Both the position numbers and the translations under genes were made by a program. A stretch of DNA of 64,000 nt, from assembly GCA_937944485.1 (NCBI GenBank), contig CALDYU010000002.1, positions 124,001 through 188,000 of the forward strand, given 5' to 3'. This stretch comes from an uncultured Flavobacteriaceae bacterium (lineage in GTDB: Bacteria > Bacteroidota > Bacteroidia > Flavobacteriales > Flavobacteriaceae). Shown here piece after piece: positions 46,705 to 55,619 of this stretch (positions are counted from its first letter, which is position 1; the number at the start of each line of letters is the position of its first letter). The notes under the pieces were generated by a model. That model searched no databases. It was not told the origin of the DNA and worked only from the letters and a program-made list of their open reading frames with translations.

Positions 46705-46992
46705 ATGAGCAGTCAGAAATCTGATGAATTTTATGCACGCCTTAAAACGCAGTTAGAAGATACAGCTTCATGGCCATCAACGTATCTCTATAAGTTCATC
46801 GTTCCTACAGAAGAGGATAAAATTCTAAGCATTAAAAATTGCTTTGATATACAAGGTGCTGTAATAGAATCTAAAAAATCTAAAAAAGGAACTTATACTA
46901 GTGTTTCAGTAACTGTTCGAATGGAAAATGCAGATGCTGTTATTCGTAAATATAAAGAAGTAGGGGCTATTGAGGGGGTAATATCTTTATAG
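46705..46992 (+). CDS. DUF493 family protein
   Basis: A 95-residue ferredoxin-like-fold protein of the DUF493/YbeD family: WPSTYLYKFIVPTEEDKILS, SKKGTYTSVSVTVRMENADA and a final VGAIEGVISL. In E. coli YbeD lies near the lipoate genes; here it precedes DUF4290 and murA, so no lipoate link is evident. The function is unknown; the fold is typical of small-molecule-binding regulatory proteins. Confidence 0.92.
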   Translation: MSSQKSDEFYARLKTQLEDTASWPSTYLYKFIVPTEEDKILSIKNCFDIQGAVIESKKSKKGTYTSVSVTVRMENADAVIRKYKEVGAIEGVISL

Positions 46993-47072
46993 AATAGTAT
47001 ATGTAGCATAATTTTGCTAATTTGCGTACGTTATAAGAACACTTTCCTTTTGTTAAGCAAAAACATTTCAAT

Positions 47073-47726
47073 TTGAATTTAGTAGAGAACTTAGAGTATA
47101 ATACAGAGCGTCCGCATTTAATAATTCCAGAATATGGGCGACACTTTCAGAAAATGGTCGATCATGCCGTAGCTATTGAAGATCGTGAAGAGCGAAATAA
47201 AATTGCTAAATCTATTATTGATGTCATGGGTAATTTACAACCCCATTTGCGTGATGTGCCTGATTTTCAGCACAAACTTTGGGATCAATTGTTTATTATG
47301 TCTGATTTTAAATTAGATGTTGATTCGCCTTTTCCGATCACTTCGAAAGAAGTATTACAAAAACGTCCAGAACCTTTAGAATATCCTCAGAATCATCCAA
47401 AATATAGATTCTACGGCAACAATATCAAACGTATGATCGATGTCGCCATTAAATGGGAAAAAGGTGACATGCGTGATGGTTTGGAGTATGCGATTGCCAA
47501 TCATATGAAAAAATGCTATCTGAACTGGAACAAAGATACGGTTGAGGATAAAGCGATTTTTAAACATCTGGTAGAGTTGTCAGATGGTCAAATCAATTTA
47601 ACGGATGAAACCATATTAACGGATAGCGGACAGTTTTTGAAAAACAGAGTGGCTAAAACTCCGCGCCATACTTCGAATAAGAAAAATCATAGAAATAATA
47701 ATAATCGCGGTAAAAAGCGATACTAA
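47073..47726 (+). CDS. DUF4290 domain protein
   Basis: A 217-residue protein with the Bacteroidota DUF4290 pattern: NLEYNTERPHLIIPEYGRHF, VDHAVAIEDREERNKIAKSI, LWDQLFIMSDFKLDVDSPFP and a basic Asn/Lys/Arg-rich tail (about 195-217) that suggests nucleic-acid contact. It has no signal peptide. The start codon is TTG at 47073. It precedes murA by 15 bases; the DUF4290-murA pair is conserved in flavobacteria, but the role is unknown. Confidence 0.9.
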   Translation: MNLVENLEYNTERPHLIIPEYGRHFQKMVDHAVAIEDREERNKIAKSIIDVMGNLQPHLRDVPDFQHKLWDQLFIMSDFKLDVDSPFPITSKEVLQKRPEPLEYPQNHPKYRFYGNNIKRMIDVAIKWEKGDMRDGLEYAIANHMKKCYLNWNKDTVEDKAIFKHLVELSDGQINLTDETILTDSGQFLKNRVAKTPRHTSNKKNHRNNNNRGKKRY

Positions 47727-47741
47727 CTTCCTGCTTTTTTC

Positions 47742-49049
47742 ATGGGAACATTCAAAATTGAAGGTGGTCACCAACTCTCAGGTGAGATTACACCACAAGG
47801 TGCTAAAAACGAAGCCTTACAGATTCTTTGCGCTGTGCTATTGACTCCAGAAGAAGTCACTATTACTAATATTCCTGATATCATTGACATTAATAAACTT
47901 ATTTCGTTGTTGAAAGATTTAGGTGTTAAGGTTGCTAAAACAGGAAAAGGAGCCTATACGTTTAAGGCAGATGATATCAATCTTGATTATCTGCAATCTG
48001 ATGATTTTAAAAGAGACGGACGAGGATTAAGAGGCTCGATTATGTTAGTAGGTCCTTTATTAGCTCGTTTTGGAAAAGGCTATATTCCTAAGCCTGGTGG
48101 TGATAAGATAGGCCGACGAAGACTAGATACGCATTTTGAAGGTTTTATTAATCTAGGAGCAAAATTTAGGTATAATAAAGAAGAATATTTCTATGGCGTT
48201 GAAGCAGATAAATTAAAGGGGACCTATATGCTTCTCGATGAGGCCTCTGTGACTGGAACCGCCAATATCGTTATGGCTGCTGTGCTAGCCGAAGGTGAAA
48301 CTACTATTTATAATGCTGCCTGCGAGCCTTACCTACAGCAGCTTTGCAAAATGCTGAACCGCATGGGCGCTAAAATTTCAGGGGTTGGATCAAATATGTT
48401 GATTATCGAAGGTGTGGATGCTCTTCGCGGAACAGAACATCGCATGTTGCCTGATATGATTGAAATTGGTAGCTGGATCGGTTTAGCGGCAATGACAAAA
48501 AGTGAGTTGACCATTAAAGATGTTAGTTGGGATGACTTAGGCCAAATACCAGCTGTATTTCGAAAATTAGGGATACAACTTGAACGTAAAGGAGACGATA
48601 TTTATATTCCAGCACATACGGAAGGTTATGAAATTCAAAACTATATTGATGGGTCTATAATGACTATTGCTGATGCACCATGGCCTGGAATGACGCCAGA
48701 CTTATTGAGTATCATTTTAGTAATGGCAACTCAGGCTAGAGGAGAGGTAGTAATTCATCAAAAAATGTTTGAGAGTCGCTTGTTTTTTGTTGATAAACTC
48801 TTAGATATGGGAGCCAAGATCATCTTATGTGATCCGCATCGCGCCACGGTTATTGGCCATGATTTTAAATCAACCTTGAAAGCTACTACCATGACATCAC
48901 CAGATATTAGAGCGGGGGTTTCTCTATTAATCGCTGCGCTTTCTGCTAAAGGAACATCAACGATTCATAATATTGAGCAAATCGACCGAGGCTATGAGAA
49001 TATTGATGAGCGTTTGAGAGCCATAGGAGCGAAGATAGAACGTGTTTGA
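47742..49049 (+). CDS. murA: UDP-N-acetylglucosamine 1-carboxyvinyltransferase, Asp variant
   Basis: First committed step of peptidoglycan synthesis (PEP + UDP-GlcNAc). The 435-residue protein has Lys22 in GAKNEALQILCAVLL and the two-domain inside-out barrel. In the active-site loop the usual GGCAIG is replaced by GGDKIGRRRLDTHF: Asp121 stands where E. coli has Cys115. The Cys-to-Asp change keeps activity and removes the fosfomycin target (known from mycobacterial and chlamydial MurA). The DUF4290 gene is directly upstream. Confidence 0.96.
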   Translation: MGTFKIEGGHQLSGEITPQGAKNEALQILCAVLLTPEEVTITNIPDIIDINKLISLLKDLGVKVAKTGKGAYTFKADDINLDYLQSDDFKRDGRGLRGSIMLVGPLLARFGKGYIPKPGGDKIGRRRLDTHFEGFINLGAKFRYNKEEYFYGVEADKLKGTYMLLDEASVTGTANIVMAAVLAEGETTIYNAACEPYLQQLCKMLNRMGAKISGVGSNMLIIEGVDALRGTEHRMLPDMIEIGSWIGLAAMTKSELTIKDVSWDDLGQIPAVFRKLGIQLERKGDDIYIPAHTEGYEIQNYIDGSIMTIADAPWPGMTPDLLSIILVMATQARGEVVIHQKMFESRLFFVDKLLDMGAKIILCDPHRATVIGHDFKSTLKATTMTSPDIRAGVSLLIAALSAKGTSTIHNIEQIDRGYENIDERLRAIGAKIERV

Positions 49050-49161
49050 AAGGGACCAATTTTTTTGATAAAATTCCTGGCATTTAATATGAATAGTAAG
49101 TCAAAACAATCTTTGCAATTGAATTTAAACTGCTTTTCATAATCAAGGCATTTTATCTGTT

Positions 49162-49590
49162 TTATGCTGATAGGTTAAACTGCCATGAGACTCCATATTT
49201 ATCAGAGCACCAACCGAATTTCTTGCCAAAACCGTAATCATCCCCTGAAGTATAATTATCAAGAGGAATCATAACCATACCTCCATTTGAACTAAGTTTT
49301 TCGAATAAAGTGTCTATCTCTTTTTCGGTAGTGCATTCAACGAAAAGGGATACGCCAGGAGTAAAAGACCAAGCGTGCTTAAAGTTATTTTCAGAGATCA
49401 TATAGGCGGTACCATTTAAGGTAAATGCACCATGTTTGATTAGTTCGGGCGTACCCCCAATAGCACCTTTTTCATATTTAGTGATGCTTTTAATTTCTGA
49501 ACTAGGAAAAACACTAGTGTAGAAATTAATCGCTTCTTCAGCCTTTCCGCATTGATCGCCTACAAAGGTTAAAAATGTTGTGGTTTTCAT
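49162..49590 (-). CDS. VOC family protein (PhnB-like)
   Basis: A 142-residue protein of the vicinal oxygen chelate/3-demethylubiquinone methyltransferase-like group: TFLTFVGDQCGKAEEAINFY, FPSSEIKSITKYEKG, FTPGVSLFVECTTEKEIDTL and a final FGWCSDKYGVSWQFNL. Proteins of this type are glyoxalase-fold and often lack known enzymatic activity. It is convergent with murA and stands alone. Confidence 0.9.
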   Translation of the reverse strand: MKTTTFLTFVGDQCGKAEEAINFYTSVFPSSEIKSITKYEKGAIGGTPELIKHGAFTLNGTAYMISENNFKHAWSFTPGVSLFVECTTEKEIDTLFEKLSSNGGMVMIPLDNYTSGDDYGFGKKFGWCSDKYGVSWQFNLSA

Positions 49591-50055
49591 TTTTTCGAAT
49601 TTAAAATTCAGGTAAAATCATCAATTCCAATAATGGCTTGCTTCTTAAAAGTAGTGATTATTCTTTTATTTCAGGGTGATAGACTTTGGTTCTTCATTAT
49701 AGGATTTTTGGGTTGGTGTTTTAGATGTAGATACGCAATCTTTTGATGTATTACAGCGACACCCTATTTTAATTACCCTAAATTTTTATCCTTTGATTCT
49801 ATGTAATCATATTCTTTGTGAAATATGATGTCAATTTTATGTGGTACTAAGGAAAACGAGGCTTTAGCGAAGAAGATTAAAAGAGGATAGGTTGCTTTGT
49901 GCATTTTTTGCACATTCCTTTTTTTTGTTACTAAGTTAGTACAAAAGACACATAGGTTCTGGGTATGACCTAATCACTTTCTTATTCTAATTATTTATTT
50001 TGATCAAAAGTAATCTTCGTATCAAAATATTTTGAAGTATTACAGATTTTCACTT
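49591..50055. other. Gene-free region between the VOC gene and the MG2-like gene
   Basis: About 465 bases without a credible ORF. A hairpin (TGTGCA / TGCACA, loop of 5) with a T-rich tail lies at 49898-49926 and looks like a plus-strand terminator, but no plus-strand gene ends nearby. Nothing else was recognised. Confidence 0.5.
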
Positions 50056-52788
50056 TCAGCGATTATTTACTTTATATACGAGTTCTGAGTAACCTATTTT
50101 TCCATTTGAAGTAATTCCTTCACAAATAATCACCATTTTTCCTTTTCTATCACTATTAAAAAGAGTTGTTCTTGCTTTACCGTTACTATTGGTAATAATA
50201 TTGGGTTTCCAATGGAGTAATGTACGTCTGTCTGAAATACTCCAATCTATTTTTTCTTGATTTTTATATTCGGGAACATAATATTCACGAATTGGGGAGA
50301 ATTGTGGAGCGGTATCATTTATAAGATTAGTTCTTTTAGTTTTAGGGAAAGCCCCGGATAGTCCTTCTCCCGGATAGGTGTAAATGGCAAGAATTGCAGG
50401 AAAAGAGGGAGGAGGGCATATTGGCGCACAATCGAAAACCTGATAGTGGTATTTATTGGCCGTACTTGTATTTCGAATGATTTCTGCACTTTTAACAGCA
50501 CTTACCGGAATATTACCGATGAGTCCGTAATCTCTTTCATGTACAGGAATACCATCGATAACCACATAGGTCCATCCTGCACCGTACACAAACGCCAGTT
50601 CAAATCTTGTTCCGTTTTGAGCCCTAGTGATCCGTATATCCTTAGGGTAATTATAGAGTAACCACCTGTATAAGCCTCTGGTCCATTTCTTTTGTTTTTT
50701 TATTAACTCTTCGTTATCTATAACAACATCTGGTATCCCATGTAGTTCTACCATTTCGGCACGCTCAGGAGTAATTCTATAATCACTTACTTCCACTTCA
50801 TCAAGGGCAACGGTGTTTGGCAATACAAAGGGATCTAATCGAATATCTTCTTCTATTTTTTGAATCATTTTCTTTTCGATAATACTATCTACTGGGGCAA
50901 TTACTTTTTCTATTTCATAGAAAATTCCGGGAGCCTCATTCCTATTAATATCAATCTTTAGTTTACCCCTTTTGTTACTAACATCTATGGGCTGTATCAC
51001 AAACTTTCTGCCAAGTCCATAGCTGTCATCTAGCGCAAGCCTAAAATAGCCTGTATTGTCAGTAGCTATGGTATAAGCCTCCATGGGCTCTCCCATTAGG
51101 AGCATATTTACTTTGTATTTCCATTTACTTGGATTGTCAATACTACTTACTGTACCCTTAATTTCCAAACCTCTTTCGGGACTAATAAGTCTGTTTTTTT
51201 TCTTCTCTTTGTATTTATAATTGGTCCAACCTTGGGTCAACATCAAATAGTCTAGTTCCGCTAAGTTTTCCTCGTTCTCAAAATAGTAAGATGGGTTTTC
51301 TAAAGTTCCCCTTATATCGGATTGCAATAAGAAGTAAGAGACAATATTATTTCTTTTCAGATTTGTCCCATAAAAATAGCTAGAGTCTACTGCCATAACA
51401 GAGACGGATGCCGGTACGGATTGGCCATGTTGTTGCGTTGAAATGGAAACTTGAACACTATCACGAACGCCATAGTTATCTTTATTCGTTTCTAACCTTA
51501 TATCAAGGTTTTCTTCTTTAAGGTCATTAAAAAAATGGCGCTCCGCCACTGGTGAGAAGTTTTTATCAAAAACGGTAAGTCCAATCACACCATGGGGCAG
51601 GTTTTCAGGAACGATTTTAAATGAAAACATTCCATTTGTGAACCTTGCTTTTAGATAGAAAAGATTTTTGCCTCTGTGGAATAGCTTAATAAAGACGCTA
51701 TCCCTATTCTTTTCTTTATTCCAAATTCTCAATTCCTTATTTAATCCCTTTGGGATTAAACTCAAAACCTGACCCTTCTTCTTTGCTTTGGGTAACTCAT
51801 ACTTAAAGGTATTTCCGTTTTTGGTGGTCAAAACCCCATAATAAGTATGTTCCGCTTCTGGTATAAGAATTACTTTGCCCATTCCTAAAGCGTTACTTTT
51901 AAATTGAGCAATTTGGGTATTATTTTCATCTTGTATTGTTCCTTTGATTTCGGTACCCTGTCCCTTATAATCTAAATACTTAAATCCAATCACACTTTGT
52001 AACCCTTCTACTAAAGACCCTCCTTCTGGGAAAAATTGTAATGAACCGTATTCATCATCAAGGACTATTGACTTTGTAAACACCTCATTATTGGTCTTTA
52101 ACTGGTAATTTATTATCGATACGTTCAGTGGAACTTTATGCTGCACGTTAATAATTGGTTTCTTTTTTTTTGGTTCTATTAGAATGGAGTCTTTGCCACC
52201 TTTCCAATTGATATATAGTATGGCGTCACCCTTATGAAGACTGTCCAGTTCCTTAACCACAATGGTAGACGATAAAGAAAACTCATTGGAAGTAAGGTCT
52301 TTGGTAAAGACAATATCCCTTATGGGATAAGGTTTGCTATCTGCTTTTTCAACTCGGTAAAGTGTAATTGGAATGGAACTAATAAAATTCTGACCAAAAT
52401 TTTTATTCCATTCTGTATAAGCCCTAAGTATATAATTTCCCTCCCTATAACTTGAATGCATTTGAAAAAATCCACTTGAAGTACCATCACTTATTTTTAG
52501 AAGACTTTTATCGACTATCCGATTATCTAACGGATCAATCAGCTCTACATGAAGTACACCACTTTTTTTTGTAGGCCTATGGTGAAGTACATCCGTTATT
52601 ATGGCTTTGAACCAAATGGTTTCTGAGGTATTAAAGGTAGTCCCAGAGAGTTGTAAGTATATTTTTTCAGCATGTAAAGCGTTCGAAAAAACTCCCTCTT
52701 CCTGTTCCAAAGAACTTTGCGGATGCGCGTTTTGTATAAATAGAAATATATAAAAAACAAAAAAAAAGTGAATGAATGTTCTGGACAT
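50056..52788 (-). CDS. Secreted MG2-domain protein with TonB plug-like C-terminal region
   Basis: A 910-residue exported protein (signal ends IQNAHPQSS). Residues about 35-135 form an alpha-2-macroglobulin MG2-like domain (EKIYLQLSGTTFNTSETIWF, REGNYILRAYTEWNKNFG). Further beta domains follow and a segment near 700-800 resembles a TonB receptor plug (FVYGAGWTYVVIDGIPVHER, SAVKSAEIIRNTS) but no barrel follows; the end is another beta domain (WKPNIITNSNGKARTTLFNS). Such proteins occur widely in Bacteroidota, probably at the outer membrane; the role is unknown. It is monocistronic. Confidence 0.85.
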   Translation of the reverse strand: MSRTFIHFFFVFYIFLFIQNAHPQSSLEQEEGVFSNALHAEKIYLQLSGTTFNTSETIWFKAIITDVLHHRPTKKSGVLHVELIDPLDNRIVDKSLLKISDGTSSGFFQMHSSYREGNYILRAYTEWNKNFGQNFISSIPITLYRVEKADSKPYPIRDIVFTKDLTSNEFSLSSTIVVKELDSLHKGDAILYINWKGGKDSILIEPKKKKPIINVQHKVPLNVSIINYQLKTNNEVFTKSIVLDDEYGSLQFFPEGGSLVEGLQSVIGFKYLDYKGQGTEIKGTIQDENNTQIAQFKSNALGMGKVILIPEAEHTYYGVLTTKNGNTFKYELPKAKKKGQVLSLIPKGLNKELRIWNKEKNRDSVFIKLFHRGKNLFYLKARFTNGMFSFKIVPENLPHGVIGLTVFDKNFSPVAERHFFNDLKEENLDIRLETNKDNYGVRDSVQVSISTQQHGQSVPASVSVMAVDSSYFYGTNLKRNNIVSYFLLQSDIRGTLENPSYYFENEENLAELDYLMLTQGWTNYKYKEKKKNRLISPERGLEIKGTVSSIDNPSKWKYKVNMLLMGEPMEAYTIATDNTGYFRLALDDSYGLGRKFVIQPIDVSNKRGKLKIDINRNEAPGIFYEIEKVIAPVDSIIEKKMIQKIEEDIRLDPFVLPNTVALDEVEVSDYRITPERAEMVELHGIPDVVIDNEELIKKQKKWTRGLYRWLLYNYPKDIRITRAQNGTRFELAFVYGAGWTYVVIDGIPVHERDYGLIGNIPVSAVKSAEIIRNTSTANKYHYQVFDCAPICPPPSFPAILAIYTYPGEGLSGAFPKTKRTNLINDTAPQFSPIREYYVPEYKNQEKIDWSISDRRTLLHWKPNIITNSNGKARTTLFNSDRKGKMVIICEGITSNGKIGYSELVYKVNNR

Positions 52789-52942
52789 AAATACCGCAAA
52801 TTTTCTTTACCTAATTTGATATTAATTGTTTTTTGGATGAGCTTAATTTTATCTTTTCATTCTTTTAATCACTGTTCATTCGTCTTATTGTGTAGAATGA
52901 ATTTATAACATATTGCAGTGACATCATTTAGCTATAGTTTAT

Positions 52943-53944
52943 TTAATCCTTTTCAACCAGACTGCCATCAGGGTATTTCGCAAAGCGTCCTTTCTTTTTG
53001 TCATGCACTTGATCTGTATGTTGCCAAGGCCAACCTCCAAATTGTGTCAGTCCGTAATCTTTCATTGTAGCTCTGATTTCTTCTTGTGTGTTCATCACGA
53101 ATGGCCCATGTTGTACCACAGGTTCAGCAATAGCTTTTCCTTGAAGCATTAAAAAATGTGCTTTTTCTCCATTTACCTTAATGTCAAAGTTTTTGGAAGC
53201 ATCTAGCTCAATACCATGATTGGGTTGAATTGTTTTTCCTTCGATTTCAATGGTTGAACCTTCATAAAAATAAAGTGTTCTATTGACTTCAGAGTTGGCT
53301 TTAGGTAGAGTGTAGTTAGAATCAGCATCCACATGAATATTCCAAATAGCAACTTCATTAACTGCATCAGCCGCCCAAGAATGGGGAGCAGGTTTTGGGG
53401 CATTTATATTTTGATATCTACCTGCCACTATTTTCACACTTGCGTTTTTCGTTTTTATTATAGGAATATCTTCATGCCATAACATCGCAAAATGAGGATC
53501 TACAAATTTACTTTTCTTCGGCAGGTTGAGCCATATTTGAAATAATTCGAGAGGGTTTTCCTTGTCCGTATTTAGTAGTGGAAACATTTCGGAATGCTGC
53601 ACCCCGCGGCCTGCAGTCATCCATTGCACGTCGCCTTCACCAAATCGTCCGGCAGCACCTAGTGAGTCAGAGTGATCACAAAAGCCTTTATTGACAATGG
53701 TAATTGTTTCGAAGCCACGATGTGGATGCGAAGGAAAACCAGGTATGGTGTGTCCGTGATACATACGCCAACCGTCTTTGATCGTAAAGTCATTGCCCAA
53801 ACTACGCCCTTCTAGACTACTGGCTGGACTCATATCTTCATTTCCTTTGGGGTAATAATCGAGGTGATACACGCAAAATAGAAAAGGGTCTTGCGTCTGC
53901 CATGGAAATCCTAAAGGAACTATATTTTTTATTGCATTGCTCAT
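52943..53944 (-). CDS. Pirin family bicupin protein
   Basis: A 333-residue pirin-like protein. The N-terminal cupin has the metal ligands in FPSHPHRGFETITIVNKG near residues 70-88 (two His, one His/Glu downstream) and QWMTAGRGVQHSEMF near 108; a second cupin-like domain follows (about 190-290). Bacterial pirins include quercetinase-type and regulatory members. The substrate or partner is unknown. It follows the M20 gene on the minus strand but a strong terminator lies between them. Confidence 0.93.
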   Translation of the reverse strand: MSNAIKNIVPLGFPWQTQDPFLFCVYHLDYYPKGNEDMSPASSLEGRSLGNDFTIKDGWRMYHGHTIPGFPSHPHRGFETITIVNKGFCDHSDSLGAAGRFGEGDVQWMTAGRGVQHSEMFPLLNTDKENPLELFQIWLNLPKKSKFVDPHFAMLWHEDIPIIKTKNASVKIVAGRYQNINAPKPAPHSWAADAVNEVAIWNIHVDADSNYTLPKANSEVNRTLYFYEGSTIEIEGKTIQPNHGIELDASKNFDIKVNGEKAHFLMLQGKAIAEPVVQHGPFVMNTQEEIRATMKDYGLTQFGGWPWQHTDQVHDKKKGRFAKYPDGSLVEKD

Positions 53945-53990
53945 AGTAGATCATTTTATATAAAGATACTATAGCTTTGTGATATTATAA

Positions 53991-54027
53991 AAAGACAAAT
54001 TCCAAATGAATTATCATTTGGAATTTG
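53991..54027 (-). terminator. Terminator of the M20 amidohydrolase gene
   Basis: CAAATTCCAAATGA and TCATTTGGAATTTG form a perfect 14-base stem with a tetraloop; on the minus strand it is followed by a T-run. It lies 37 bases past the M20 stop. Confidence 0.85.
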
Positions 54028-54063
54028 CAGTTCTTTCCCTAATATTAAAGCTATTAATTTCGG

Positions 54064-55497
54064 CTATTTCATTTCCGCGGGAATAGGAGGTGGCCCTTCA
54101 GGAATAATCGGTTTATATACGACATCGCCTTTTCGTTCTATATATTCTGCCTTAATTTTGGCAACGGCTTTGGGATCTTCAAACAAATCTGTCGCAGTCA
54201 TAGCAAGTGCTTTCGCTGCATGTACCATTCCTTTATGACCAATACTCATTCCTCCACAAGCTACTACTGCCCATGAATGCCAAGGGGTGTCTTTCGGAGC
54301 AACAGTAACTCCTAGGTTGATATTGGGCACATTCCAGCTTACATCGCCAACATCAGTAGAACCACCACCAGGGTGTTCTTGAGTTTCTTCCAACGGGTTA
54401 ATTGAACTATCCATACCCACTTGCGGTTTACCAGTAGCCTCTTGAATCTTTTTTCCAAAGGCGGTTTCTTCAGGGGTATAACTTAATGGACCCAATAATT
54501 CTAAATTATTTTGCATTAGCGCTCCCCCAGAACGATTTACCAAAACCTCGTATATACCTGATATTAATGAAATTTTATAATCTACATTCGCCATTATCGC
54601 TGCGCCTTCTGCCATCTTTTGTACTTGTTCGTAAACGGGCATCATACCTTCTCTTTTTGTATCCCGAACACGCACCCATATTTTCGAATAGTCAGGCACG
54701 ACATTTACTACCTGTCCGCCATCTTGAATGTGATAATGAATGCGGACTGTTGGTTTTACATGTTCTCGGTAATAATTTATTCCTGTTGTATACAATTCTA
54801 GGGCATCAGAAGCCGATCGACCATTCCATGGGTCTGCCGAGGCATGAGCAGCCTGGCCAAAAAATTCTACTTTGAAATCAACCAACGCCAAAGAACTTTG
54901 CACATCAGCCATTGTTCTTGCTGAAGGGTGCCAACTTAAATTCACATCAACATCATCCCAAAGACCCTCACGAACCATCCAAATTTTGGCAAAGTATTTC
55001 TCTTCCGAAGGTGTTCCTAAGAATTTAATAGTACCTTTTAATTTTCCTGCATCTATTAATTCTTTTACAGCAATTGCAGCACCTAAACTAGCGGCTCCGA
55101 AAAGATTGTGTCCACAACCATGTCCCGCTCCTCCTTCTTTGTAGGGTTCTTTTTCCGGTTGCGCTTTTTGAGAAATTCCTGGTAAGGCATCATACTCACC
55201 TAAAATGCTTATAACTGGTTTGCCGGATCCATAAGTAGCGGTAAATGCTGTCGGAATGTCGGCAACACCACGTGTTACTGTAAATCCGTTTGCTTCTGCG
55301 TAGGAAGCTAGTATTTCGGCGGATTCTTTTTCTTCAAATGCCGTTTCTGCGGCAGCCCAAATGGCATCACTAATTTTTATGAGTTGCGCCTCATGTTTTT
55401 CTACAGAAGCAAGAATTGCTTTTTTATTCTTGGTCATTTTCTGCGCTGATACAGAACCAACAATCAGTAAAACGAATAGCGTCGTATATTTTTTCAT
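54064..55497 (-). CDS. Exported M20-family amidohydrolase (AbgB-like)
   Basis: A 477-residue hydrolase with a signal peptide (LFVLLIVGSVSAQK), so periplasmic or outer-membrane associated. Metal and catalytic residues are visible: ISILGEYDALPG near residue 95, AGHGCGHNLFGAA near 125, GTPSEEKYFAKI near 161 and LSWHPSA near 185; the dimerisation domain has FFGQAAHASADPW near 212. This is the aminobenzoyl-glutamate utilisation B/amidohydrolase subgroup of M20. A proline-rich tail ends the protein. The substrate is unknown. Confidence 0.93.
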   Translation of the reverse strand: MKKYTTLFVLLIVGSVSAQKMTKNKKAILASVEKHEAQLIKISDAIWAAAETAFEEKESAEILASYAEANGFTVTRGVADIPTAFTATYGSGKPVISILGEYDALPGISQKAQPEKEPYKEGGAGHGCGHNLFGAASLGAAIAVKELIDAGKLKGTIKFLGTPSEEKYFAKIWMVREGLWDDVDVNLSWHPSARTMADVQSSLALVDFKVEFFGQAAHASADPWNGRSASDALELYTTGINYYREHVKPTVRIHYHIQDGGQVVNVVPDYSKIWVRVRDTKREGMMPVYEQVQKMAEGAAIMANVDYKISLISGIYEVLVNRSGGALMQNNLELLGPLSYTPEETAFGKKIQEATGKPQVGMDSSINPLEETQEHPGGGSTDVGDVSWNVPNINLGVTVAPKDTPWHSWAVVACGGMSIGHKGMVHAAKALAMTATDLFEDPKAVAKIKAEYIERKGDVVYKPIIPEGPPPIPAEMK

Positions 55498-55619
55498 TTT
55501 TCGGATGGTTTATTATTTTATTGTCTTAAATATAGTGAACTCATAGTAACTATTAGAATTATACTCTCAATTCGTAGTGAAGTATGATTAATTTGCGATA
55601 CAACTATAGCGTATATGGA

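Noticed and set aside
49898-49926. Terminator for a plus-strand small RNA in the gap after the VOC gene
   Set aside because: The stem is only 6 bases, A/T-rich around it, and no promoter or structured RNA could be identified upstream.
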